From a virus, in the IMG/VR virus record IMGVR_UViG_3300010354_000319, positions 1 through 33,072 of that record: DNA of 33,072 nt; one strand, 5' to 3'. The translations under genes were made by a program, and so were the position numbers. Positions 30,201 to 33,072 of this stretch are shown one piece after another. Positions within the stretch are counted from its first letter, which is position 1, and each line of letters starts with the position of its first letter. Below the pieces are notes generated by a model. That model made no database searches, was not told where the DNA came from, and saw nothing but the letters and a program-made list of their open reading frames with translations.

Positions 30201-31043
30201 TTGCTGAGGTACTTCTTTAAAAATTACGTAATCATTAAAAACACTGTAATCCTGTAGAGGTACTAGTAATCTTCCATCAACAATAGCTACTGTTAAAACT
30301 GTTGATGCTGGAATATATTGAGAATTATTTTTTCTTAATGGATATATAACTTCATTATTAGTTCCTGGAGTAATATTATCTAAGATATCAATATTGTTTG
30401 AATCGTATCCTTTTAAATATCTTATACTAATATCAGTAATAGTATCCGATAAATTAATTGCATCAAATTGTCTTGGCGCAGTTGTAAATATAAGTTTATC
30501 ACCTAAAATAGTATAATCTACTTCTGGTGTTAAATACTCATTATAGATTTTGACTAATACATGTTGAGATGAAGGTGGGAAAACTGGAACATTATTTAGT
30601 TTTAGATCAAATTGCTTTTTAATACCATCAAATTCTTGATATGGATTTGTTAATTCTAAAATCTTTTTTTGAAATTCTGGATATGATAATCCAGCAGATA
30701 AAATAACAGATGGAGATTTTTTTAATGATTCGTAGTAAATTATCTCATCGTCAATCAGTATAGTTCCGTTATTTTCTACAAATCCATCTGTAGTTTCTAC
30801 TTCGATATTAGAAGTATCATCAGAAATACTAGCTATTAAAGATGTATTTCCATCTAATTTTGTTAGATCATATTTAGATAGATTAAAATAATCAGAAAGA
30901 TTATTTAAAACTCCTATAGGACCAGCAACCTTTTCCTGAGACTTATAATAATGTGATAAAAATCTCTCAAATAGAGGACTGTTATCTTTAATAAAATCTG
31001 GAAGTTGATTTAGAACGGAAAGTGATACTGATGCTTGTTGCAT
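15216..31043 (-). CDS. Giant multidomain virion protein (5275 aa), N-terminal part gp7-like by position
   Basis: One uninterrupted frame encodes 5275 residues, about half the window. It follows gp6, where T4 has the 1032-aa wedge initiator gp7. Residues ~690-733 carry FYASKGTVYSVKYLFKLLYG and YPKDQIIKPS, a motif I associate with phage baseplate proteins, so the first ~900 residues may be the wedge part. Visible regions in order: GGxGY beta repeats (~308-590 and ~1140-1315); a YHYH-like domain (~1425-1550); a canonical EF-hand loop DENKDGIISQDE (1610-1621); propeller-like repeats (~1845-2210); a LamG-like region (~2212-2405); more GGxGY repeats (~2935-3170); TG-SGA beta modules (~3280-3880); four Cys-marked helical repeats (3924 to ~4580); and NGxxQxPGxxF modules near the C-terminus. 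No signal peptide or membrane segment is seen. The start has a purine-rich GAGAGAG upstream. A virion role is strongly supported; wedge identity is inference. Confidence 0.85.
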   Translation of the reverse strand: MQQASVSLSVLNQLPDFIKDNSPLFERFLSHYYKSQEKVAGPIGVLNNLSDYFNLSKYDLTKLDGNTSLIASISDDTSNIEVETTDGFVENNGTILIDDEIIYYESLKKSPSVILSAGLSYPEFQKKILELTNPYQEFDGIKKQFDLKLNNVPVFPPSSQHVLVKIYNEYLTPEVDYTILGDKLIFTTAPRQFDAINLSDTITDISIRYLKGYDSNNIDILDNITPGTNNEVIYPLRKNNSQYIPASTVLTVAIVDGRLLVPLQDYSVFNDYVIFKEVPQQSIYISYISAPIVNYGSGAVAYSVVNTLGEVEKIQVKFGGSGYTLANSPKVSITGSSGQYATAKSLVGGLKTVTLLEGGKGYSEVNPPIVVISSPAQSGSTTAQAKATVNASGNISSITLTNSGSGYETVPRIQFVNPTGAEVNNPIVSNGAILSIDVVDGGFGYTTAPEIYIDPPQQENGIQAAASAVLDSDGHVIDVIITVPGTGYDSTTLPRVKVIQPTGAQILDVSVDDFGRVINIELLSGGFGYEDVPSVYIVDDRKDNLGNAIGGTGAKAVATIFNGEIIDINIVDFGTGYSSQYPPKVFISSSPSARASSEIGIDEVTGFELVNTGSEYVKSQFVNCARGVSGLLKYDTTDNLVFKSESESIASYHNLGSTVTSVDSIFLKKIIDKITSGYLPNFPELDTNQLNVSNIISTIKDFYASKGTVYSVKYLFKLLYGASVDVTYPKDQIIKPSAASWSIDTILRCKIVSGNPLYLKDSLLEQVEDAVDTNVLYASALIENYTAIQTSKYDVYELILSEETIQGKFVIPYTTKLVQSITPEVLVIDVDSTIGWPERNGEVVIGNEIIRYKEKSLTQFIECTRGISGSSAQNWDAGSTVESNFYIYANRGTDKEVVLSILGIIDANQTNLIDDGSYYLSGDKLAIAKLGADDNSKIVTSWLYNVKKLLKVDTIIYGGVNNQTATVTCFDPHGLLVGDQVTIYGANPIVYNGSFLVTSRESETVFKYTLPQPAVLNPQGNILISIDLNTGKSDTQSINTSISRFPSNIQNTFINSTDVYVAASGIPNYKIGPFIGTALLPGNQRKLYKFPRIANTISLKTSTIPGPVGSFVNGVSIWNYKSQNYYEFGPVTNINVINSGQDYDAATPPILSFEGGNGFDASAEVIVNGSVVEIEVIDGGSGYTSAPLVSIYGSDGIGASATAVVTNGVVSRVLMNSVGTGYTKEPTVTITGGGGSGATARSVVRGPIKSVNLTNPGTSYTSAPQIKLSSGQGAAAQAYVSNGRILSIAIIAAGVGYTTAPKVIITGDGFGAVAKATISSEGTSLGKVVSIQILNRGIGYNQGTTQIRLESIGSDAVFESEIYRWTFNLNETTNFDYANGSIFVGYNSQYGGEYAHISNPKQLRYVLGDNLDLISGELQERDSVTHSPILGWAFDGNPIYGPYGFQDPTSLSSSIVPIRSSYSLKTNLIYDENTNPSPSRIEGPLLSEYPAGTFTDDYEYNFNSLATYLDEYNGRFTKTPEFPDGIYAYFVTLDPAGVSEYPYIIGPKYYSSPDLWNLNQFATQSYIPSGVVRYRAPFENVDIDVERIPNQTTNALTLENGDLLLFEIEDENKDGIISQDEIDDPDVMFEEQKLEVFDYFPKVDIASKVDIEVETTTKFEDAKITGFLIENSGQNYQVNDRLVFDDTNTGGYGASARIAEIEGKTIQSYNYEYDSNLDEFKGVLQTTEPHDLLVGDTVNVTTTPLMEPSSKTISVRSVTGIEKIIIEQEGVGYDPDIEPFIDIESNSGQHAQLNVPISSTGIISNIEIVNSGTGYLEDPIIRISHPESKKKADYFYDEIYEDNYKLVPYNTLVTTDKSFYVMGSKVDISNETGDSQLSDKGYFTKYNSDGVLIYGKVFNSPLPTSNTSKFQFVAAAKNLNNLYVVGRTYPNQTLTAAFNPDVFVCRFVENSTGSDATLSWKIDLAGISGITRSDYVTSVACIGDNILIAGYTNTNTVSSDDGFIVLLNSSGDVLSKRKITSSSLSEKIYEIKVDSNNNIFVVGSSNTNNILVTKLYVLSNSIKVSWSKTYSLSGYKFTNISFIIDEYDQLYLTSTPEVVSTGNRERIQLLRLNNSGEIVYNLITRIGSNISTSATNCSIDIFGHITVAYSIVDSNLSKSFGVLKYKYDGTIINSYTIEDQDLTRGYTAISCVSDSSGDQIIVGTVEQNRTQFLFNAEGNAFDDKTGRSNNLVDTGDVYINYGDGVFDGSYYSPQQNAKLSVDSLTADNNNWTIEEWIKWDSLASAKEPILIRATDGVNGVKVVVHSDTTSPGTLLLSNDSGTVTQQTTANTYATDLVSDWVHLSLTKEYVNGVTTYALNWNGTEIATISENLNMNPTDIEFGSTTSYSSWPMNIDDIRYSNYIVSTVPNDPYGTVDYGTASGNVDHDWYPGRTFMIKCDKNSDSVRLGNITLSNNNLVLTRNLYSVMSSDFNTDLISSNYLLAGEGFQILDFSYTTASSTTSSSQQFENYRDIWSSRTATVPSTGGKKVKVSAKVLDKFYFKYFNASKIDNVVKLTLNQDFNYNIGTTLIQYNNIGSTIATGKIVEKDLINNTITVSDRTGSFSLNTGRLESSDLYTNEIDAYVFANVDNTVLGSFDLAIPVELSAEFKDYSEEDYLIRIDNTVAGSPYTIGSVVTITSSQISFTSDKQETTITGLTGVSQISVITNLKRIIQVDSIDTTDLIFVRSDVSHYLTADSIVYCESSPQYESLDGTFDINTIISKKEFIVKLRSNPTSELSTEIVSIFVKTPIFKFIYGQQYTFDTSDSSMQGHYLSFYRDNLYKIEYTFKNIIRKGTPGFDEPGNSPFISFKVTDDVANISYYADPSNLTEDGPVSSLSYIDILPSPYIGNFEITDLSGGSITEGPNVMKFVISFEPEKAATTAYSSYSTTSPKAVGSISRIRLVNGGGFYKKLPIIRDIQSSRKIERVDIVNPGTEYEAGEYFGVPILGDGTGGKVSILVDGTSDPAGQIIEVTVTDPGKGYTTAYIDVDAIDGILGPELLGSGAELTVVIPPKGTGASIFTQGENVGKIKKLKNNNFGFNYTHDYTLRPEITFPVNLQLINTSILSSIKIVDPGTGYTTPPEVVITGGGGSGASAQALIKNGRISDIIIKNPGYGYSSSPDIQLKSSFTYVVNLDLGLFQFAFPHGIQNGATVQFQVQDLGEGASFPLTSFGFISQTQLYYAISGGDSGLEDNQLRIALTPQDALSGNYISFANAGTGRQIILTDSFGGSAVSVVETGRFLSGELIYQGDSLENASATGYVSVNDGWQIGPRLLKVTNVDGEFTVGLQVTGVVSRASGTIQDINIAKGVLEVDSITKTVGKFIDDIGKPSEIVQRIQDSYLYQTFSYNIKSPVSIGEWRDTLIESTHPAGFKVFGEIDIAGGGKGLNDRTDFELTKSVNLIESSVVANIENFALVEPIYQEFDNTQVLFRSTRLTSSEEILTSVVQRLDDISNLFDGERTSFPLTIDGNTVIANTSQFMIVINGISQAPGQTFEVQQGNIVFNEPPAAPTKVSYAKATLLFLSTYQLNISNVSGILPELGNSIRGLTSNTVATIVSSTSNTLKVFDITGAGFQDGETIISSVTGLNCTLDSQEELVNANVFEFGEKISNTKQKTAKVEEINLDTETSTVTNNIIISKTSGTYESPSGLLEIALNDYILGAKSGVVAKIVSISPYQDPATGEFISSITISDQSSFFGLLFNRIVNPVNPNVIVDDISKSLAEVVDINDFNLKAETKFVPYEDITNIVLDFDYNVGSDLVIEDDLIQNIEISYINETGSFAEGETFKVKKLSYYNLSGGNFNIGETVTGSISGAYAEIIGINYALKIIFVGSTTGSFNLGEEITNGSGVSAISSNYNETPFIGNQIDVGLDTIITGQIDEDTQHRYRDAANLLRLNSTYIIDEAAGRMKSRYPDLVIPGDIPGSVSDGTNRCKLDLSLLLNAVITDIENGGSYESITAARFYINAEGGLNYIQLQALQSLYAHTQMSELCQQAISGELSLTPLYTDVLPIAPIGIQIDPSSPFCANVRSNINSLWEQINDIIAPAAQIYRDAADQLWFNRDYIAQEATGYIESYFTYILNGTSYSGFTYPNGSPTVCERDITDYIIPSIITDLLTGGNANIISAMEYYIGNGNIQYVKDELLPTVVAIEKVNQLCQYAIDNWIINGTTATEYNTTYGATASKYKDLTIIPDDGTYGGNCERIKASVDTLFNIAVGILIPERNSYYGRYYDASNLIESNKTLIAEVAVGRMLANYPGFSVPNGNQNCIDDIVDILTALVYDLRNGGNARTFDYAQVYTINSYLSGEQTQSNYAFNQARDMAIEAMRNEVITIGGYSTLSQYFDNTVIGDQSGQEGVYTAGDCANVASSITTLTSILTTAVTNGNMNHVTRQSESDSNKLYRDAAKLILFNKEYIKYESLQGTLNNYAGFSVPGGNAKCLRDIGYVVNAIVYDLLTDGNSAIIEAATSYIDATTGTVLSLEGELIQSIYTYNRVKDYLKQAVSETLTSPATASGQYAYTDASVSISGASLTEIQNFIDDEMDILLGVLNNPDYIDNNSIVSSNSITVPSKSYPVRIRTTPISNEIAVGDYIYGETSGEAGEIESIIYNRGTVRDIYLRFEIDYTTATEVFQVNQELTVQGQPSVTCNIISIENGEFVSYIDVLVNQGPFNENDVLLNPVNFTATITSIVNRVQLTNVIGGFASNQYAKGLYSHAEIGVTNYDYNYAPVISNTGSKLILETEAISGEFLPTRRVYSSLSSYYIDVINLEGLSAQLGDVIQTTNTYRLTLSLLDENLTTFPVGEKVQNVFDNLPLGREATVINYEILPGGSTAYLYIGNIVNDDIFQIGDLIAYYVPGDQYPSGYAEVSSVLTTPSAAYGRIEKITSQGSGYRYYLSEVTGTFNLNAQVVGSYGYKSIISNVVKIEGSISRYFLGFNGTQTTFKLTTNNGDQYFPDSDGHMLVFVNGILQPPGTSYTAYSDTIQFSEAPDSGGSFNAVYVGKLRQLDDIGFEFDSLRNSFNLKLNEVFYSLTLTAGVQSTTIKPENNIIVSLNGVIQEPGVSFQLVGSRIIFAEVPRAGSTFVAFSYIGSDADVIAATVIPPIEAGDQLEIQSEDQSRTVAVIESSNSLITFDYLGSVLGRNAEALASIITGRVSKLQLTSGGNGYTSRPTVAFDSATGFDAQAKALVGISRIDVVNRGSNYNYPSILVDTYNPGIDPGFGFKFDDDDATFDNVVITFDQA
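17290..19280 (-). repeat. Fourfold Cys-marked helical repeat within the giant protein
   Basis: Four diverged copies of a 163-179 residue unit begin at residues 3924, 4087, 4266 and 4437. Each opens with a helix of the type YRDAAxLxxxNxxYIxxEAxG (YRDAANLL, YRDAADQLW, YYDASNLI, YRDAAKLI). Next comes a short linker ending in a cysteine, then a second helix CxxDIxxxxxAxxxDLxxGGN, and a third segment leading to Y-x-x-x-x-L. Between copies a further cysteine precedes a helix: CANVRSNINSL, CERIKASVDTL, CANVASSITTL. The composition is alpha-helical, in contrast to the beta-rich rest of the protein. I recall similar segments in other marine myovirus structural proteins but know no assigned function. 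Confidence 0.75.
23830..25510 (-). other. Propeller-like repeats followed by a LamG-like region, within the giant protein
   Basis: Residues ~1845-2210 contain repeated blade-like phrases of the SBBP or beta-propeller style, such as DSNNNIFVVGSSN, DEYDQLYLTS, DIFGHITVAYS and DSSGDQIIVG, each preceded by a strand with a W-x-K or L-x-N turn. The next ~190 residues (~2212-2405) look like a LamG or concanavalin-type jellyroll: an FNAEGNAFDDKTGRSNN opening, NWTIEEWIKWDS in the middle, then DWVHLSLT and a closing NIDDIRYSNY. Such folds commonly bind glycans. The assignment is from sequence pattern only. Confidence 0.6.
26181..26216 (-). other. EF-hand-like calcium-binding loop within the giant protein
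   Basis: Residues 1610-1621 read DENKDGIISQDE. All canonical EF-hand loop positions are satisfied: D1, N3, D5, G6, I8, S9 and E12. The flanks are acidic, with LLFEIE before and IDDPD after. Only one loop is visible, so this is better called a calcium-binding loop of the type also found in dockerins and surface proteins than a paired EF-hand domain. Confidence 0.7.
26390..26770 (-). other. YHYH-like domain within the giant protein
   Basis: Residues 1426-1444 read HSPILGWAFDGNPIYGPYG and are followed, about 75 residues later, by LDEYNGRFTKTPEFPDGIYAYF and a closing YPYIIGP. The G-x-x-x-DG-x-PIYGPYG signature, the LDExNGRxxxTPE-PDG-Y-YF block and the final YPY-IGP are the hallmarks of the YHYH family, known mainly from secreted or surface-associated proteins of unknown biochemical function. 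The eponymous Y-H-Y-H segment is changed: the second block reads YAYF where many relatives have YHYF. No activity is claimed. Confidence 0.75.
27100..27625 (-). repeat. Second GGxGY beta-repeat array in the giant protein
   Basis: Four to five tandem units are encoded, at residues ~1140-1315. They include GGSGYTSAPLVSI, VGTGYTKEPTVTI, PGTSYTSAPQIKL and AGVGYTTAPKVII, each followed by a G-x-GAxA turn and a short V-x-NGxVxxI strand. Units here are more regular than in the first array, which suggests more recent duplication or homogenisation. The array ends about 110 residues before the YHYH-like domain. Confidence 0.8.
29240..30125 (-). repeat. First GGxGY beta-repeat array in the giant protein
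   Basis: This stretch encodes about six tandem units of roughly 40-50 residues. Each has an [L/V]xxGGxGYxxxP turn, a short strand, a G-A-xA segment and a VxxxGxIxxIxxxxxG strand; examples are SGSGYETVPRI, GGFGYTTAPEI and PGTGYDSTTLP. The pattern predicts a stacked beta structure. The same unit recurs at about 27100-27625 and 21530-22240, once near the gene's 3' end, and in the neighbouring 706-aa and gp8 genes. Confidence 0.8.
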
Positions 31044-31079
31044 TGTTTATTTACTCTCTCTTTGTACTATTTAACAAGT

Positions 31080-33035
31080 TTATGAGAAACAGGATCCGCC
31101 TCCAGTTGAAGCAACTGGACTTGCGAATTCGAATGTAATTGGTGAAGGTGAGAAGGTTGTAGGATCGCCTGCAGATGCCCCTGGTCCTGTTTCAGGTATG
31201 GAAGATCCTATGGTTATAGCTGGGACAGGAATGGACACTATAGATCCTGCAGGAACATTAATAGATCCAGTATTTTTTGGTTTAATTGATACAATCAAAA
31301 CTGATGGACCTGTGCCAGCTGGATCCAAAATAGTTGTTAATGGTCCAACAATAACTTTTCCTGTATCGCAATTATATGATCCAACATTAGTATTTGTAAT
31401 AATTTTTTTATTATTTTGAACATAATAACTAATTAATTTCCCTGCACCATCATCCTGTAAGTATTGGGGTTCAGTTATTCCAGGAGTATAAAATCTTGAA
31501 GATCTTATAGTTTCACCAGCAGCAGAATCACATGCACAATCTAACTGTATATTAAAATCAAATGTCCATGATTTTGGGGTAGTAAGATTTTCATATGGAA
31601 TTTGTTTATATGGTGTTAATCCAAATTGAATGTCATTAATATTTGGATCGGAATCGAGAATAATTTTTTGTAATTGTGATAATGATACAGTTTTTCCAAA
31701 ATTTCCAAGATCTTCTCTATTTCCATATTCTTGTATAGCAGCAAGAATTTTCTTTCTAATATCATCTGAAGTATTTTGATTCAAATCACTATTCGATAAA
31801 ACACTCCTAAATGTATTTGCTGAAACGAATAAAGATAAATTGATAAAAAATTCTTCTGGATCTACAATAACAGTTTCTATGGATGCCATAGAATACGGTT
31901 TTAATTTTGATGTTAAATCTTTTTTTGTCAAATTATTTAATTTATTACCAGTTTCAGTTTTAATTGCAATAACTACCTTTCCATAACTAGGAGGATTTAG
32001 TAATTCGCCTCCAAAAGCATTGACATATTTAGCATTTGGATATATACTTTTTACAATAGATTCATAGTCGTTTGATGTAACTGCTCTATTTTGTGCAGAA
32101 TAGTATCTTGGTGCATTAAACTTTATTGAATTTAAAGTTTCTGCAGCAGAACCAAGTTGGGATTTATCTAATACGACTAAAGTTATATTATCTACGGGTT
32201 GATTATTAGAGTCAATAATTTGACCAATATATCCCATCACATTTATATTATTTGCAACACTTCCAGAAGTTTTAACATATTCAAAGTAAACAACTTCATT
32301 ATCAATTAATTTTCTCCCTACAATATCATCACCAAAAGTTAGTTCATACCTTCTGTCATCAACTTCATTTAAAAAATATATTTTATCTGTAGACTCTACG
32401 TAAGTTACATTATTTATCTGATTGTATCTGTCATAGGTGGTTGACTGCAAATCTGGTTTTACAAAAACTTTAACAGTTTCAGTATCTACATTATCATTTG
32501 GTATGATAAAATGTTGCTGAACACTATTATTTACAGTATATTGATATGAAAGTAAATTTCCCTCATAAATTTTTAATGAATCAAAACTAGCAACTCCAGT
32601 TGATCTGTTTACAGATGCAGTTTTATCATCTAATACAACAAAAGTATATGATACACCATTAATACTCCCAACTGCAACATCTCCCTTTTTAAGTGTTACT
32701 GTTGATGGATATGTACCATCAACACCTATAGATGTCTGTGCTGATAATGATATACATGCTTTAGAAGCAGAAATCGATCTAGGTGTATAATTTAAGGATC
32801 TTGCAAGAGAAACGACATTATCTCTGATAGATGCAGAATCCAAAAATAATTCATTGATCGCCATGTTAGCATTAAAAGCACTGTAATAAGTGTTATATGC
32901 TAATACGTCAATCAAATACGAGAGAGTTGATCCAGTAAAATCATAATCGGTAAACTCATTTCGAGTTCTTAAATATGATTTAATAGACTCCCTAATATCA
33001 TCAAAATCGATATTTACTAAATTGGTAGGTTTCAT
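31080..33035 (-). CDS. gp6: Baseplate wedge protein gp6 (Baseplate J-like)
   Basis: This 651-aa protein is the T4 gp6-type baseplate wedge subunit; T4 gp6 is 660 aa. In T4, gp6 dimers form the continuous ring that holds the wedges together and couples baseplate change to sheath contraction. The first 95 residues are characteristic of the family: an acidic N-terminus with DFDDIRESIKSYL, then FTDYDFTGSTLSYLIDVLAY, then NMAINELFLDSASIRDNVVS and an SLNYTPRS segment. The middle carries YELTFGDDIVGR, the Baseplate_J-type core, and a later RAVTSNDYESIVKSIYPN segment, also typical of J-like wedge proteins. The C-terminal 60 residues are Gly/Pro/Ser-rich and end in GGGSCFS, which looks like an added tail. 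The start at 33035 has AAAGG upstream and overlaps the preceding stop. The 36-bp gap to the giant gene suggests one transcript. Confidence 0.93.
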   Translation of the reverse strand: MKPTNLVNIDFDDIRESIKSYLRTRNEFTDYDFTGSTLSYLIDVLAYNTYYSAFNANMAINELFLDSASIRDNVVSLARSLNYTPRSISASKACISLSAQTSIGVDGTYPSTVTLKKGDVAVGSINGVSYTFVVLDDKTASVNRSTGVASFDSLKIYEGNLLSYQYTVNNSVQQHFIIPNDNVDTETVKVFVKPDLQSTTYDRYNQINNVTYVESTDKIYFLNEVDDRRYELTFGDDIVGRKLIDNEVVYFEYVKTSGSVANNINVMGYIGQIIDSNNQPVDNITLVVLDKSQLGSAAETLNSIKFNAPRYYSAQNRAVTSNDYESIVKSIYPNAKYVNAFGGELLNPPSYGKVVIAIKTETGNKLNNLTKKDLTSKLKPYSMASIETVIVDPEEFFINLSLFVSANTFRSVLSNSDLNQNTSDDIRKKILAAIQEYGNREDLGNFGKTVSLSQLQKIILDSDPNINDIQFGLTPYKQIPYENLTTPKSWTFDFNIQLDCACDSAAGETIRSSRFYTPGITEPQYLQDDGAGKLISYYVQNNKKIITNTNVGSYNCDTGKVIVGPLTTILDPAGTGPSVLIVSIKPKNTGSINVPAGSIVSIPVPAITIGSSIPETGPGASAGDPTTFSPSPITFEFASPVASTGGGSCFS

Positions 33036-33072
33036 TAACTCGATGGCCTTTCTAGTATGAACTGATTTGTTA
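33035..33072 (-). CDS. 3' end of an upstream gene, possibly gp25-like (partial)
   Basis: Only the last 11 codons are visible, reading TNQFILERPSS followed by TAA. The final A of that stop codon is the first base of the gp6 ATG, so the two genes overlap in a TAATG arrangement typical of translationally coupled phage genes. In T4-like marine phages the gene before gp6 is often the baseplate wedge gene 25, and a hydrophobic strand ending in LER would suit such a C-terminus. That identity is a guess from position. A second reading frame, in phase with gp6, is also open to the window edge, so gp6 could instead begin further upstream. The stop-start overlap makes the separate-gene reading more likely. 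Confidence 0.4.
   Translation of the reverse strand, partial: TNQFILERPSS

Noticed and set aside
31044-31079. Weak inverted repeat (TTGT/ACAA) in the gap after gp6 as a terminator
   Set aside because: The stem is only 4-5 AT pairs without a T-tract. The short gap suggests continuous transcription into the giant gene.

Overview
This 33 kb window is a block of virion structural genes from an AT-rich, T4-like marine myovirus. Every recognisable gene lies on the minus strand, so transcription runs from high to low coordinates. Two proteins anchor the assignment. One is a gp6-type baseplate wedge protein of 651 aa, close to the length of T4 gp6. The other is a gp8-type wedge protein whose N-terminal and C-terminal motifs match T4 gp8. 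A canonical T4 late-promoter element (TATAAATA) near the downstream end agrees with this. The style of the remaining proteins resembles marine cyanophages and pelagiphages: Gly-Tyr beta repeats, NDGTGDS N-terminus, Mtd-like fibre N-terminus. The host, whether Prochlorococcus/Synechococcus or SAR11-type, cannot be decided from this window, which contains no host-derived metabolic gene.

The layout in transcription order is as follows. The 3' end of an upstream gene (33072-33035) overlaps the start of gp6 (33035-31080). Next comes a single 15.8 kb gene for a 5275-residue protein (31043-15216), in the slot held by gene 7 in T4. It is followed by a 249-aa fibre-like protein (15190-14441), a subtilisin-family S8 protease with an I9-like propeptide (14439-12775), a 706-aa beta-repeat structural protein (12751-10631), gp8 (10586-9054), and a 2415-aa DUF4815-type baseplate/fibre protein (9037-1790). 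Two small coiled-coil proteins follow (1787-1551 and 1564-1361). A Rho-independent terminator abuts a T4-type late promoter (1355-1321). The last gene is the 5' part of a tail-fibre-like gene running off the window (1278-1). Gaps between genes are 1 to about 80 bp, so no stretch over 300 bp lacks a gene.

The genes probably build the baseplate wedge and the adhesion machinery around it. gp6, the giant protein's N-terminal part (gp7-like by position and by a short motif) and gp8 would form the wedge. The giant protein's middle and C-terminal parts, the 706-aa and 2415-aa proteins, and the fibre gene would form peripheral or receptor-contacting structures. No gp9, gp10, gp11 or gp12 homologue is recognisable in the T4 order. 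The most unusual elements are the giant protein, which carries YHYH, EF-hand-like, propeller-like, LamG-like and cysteine-marked helical repeat regions, the protease inside the structural operon, and a beta module shared between the giant protein and an insertion in gp8.
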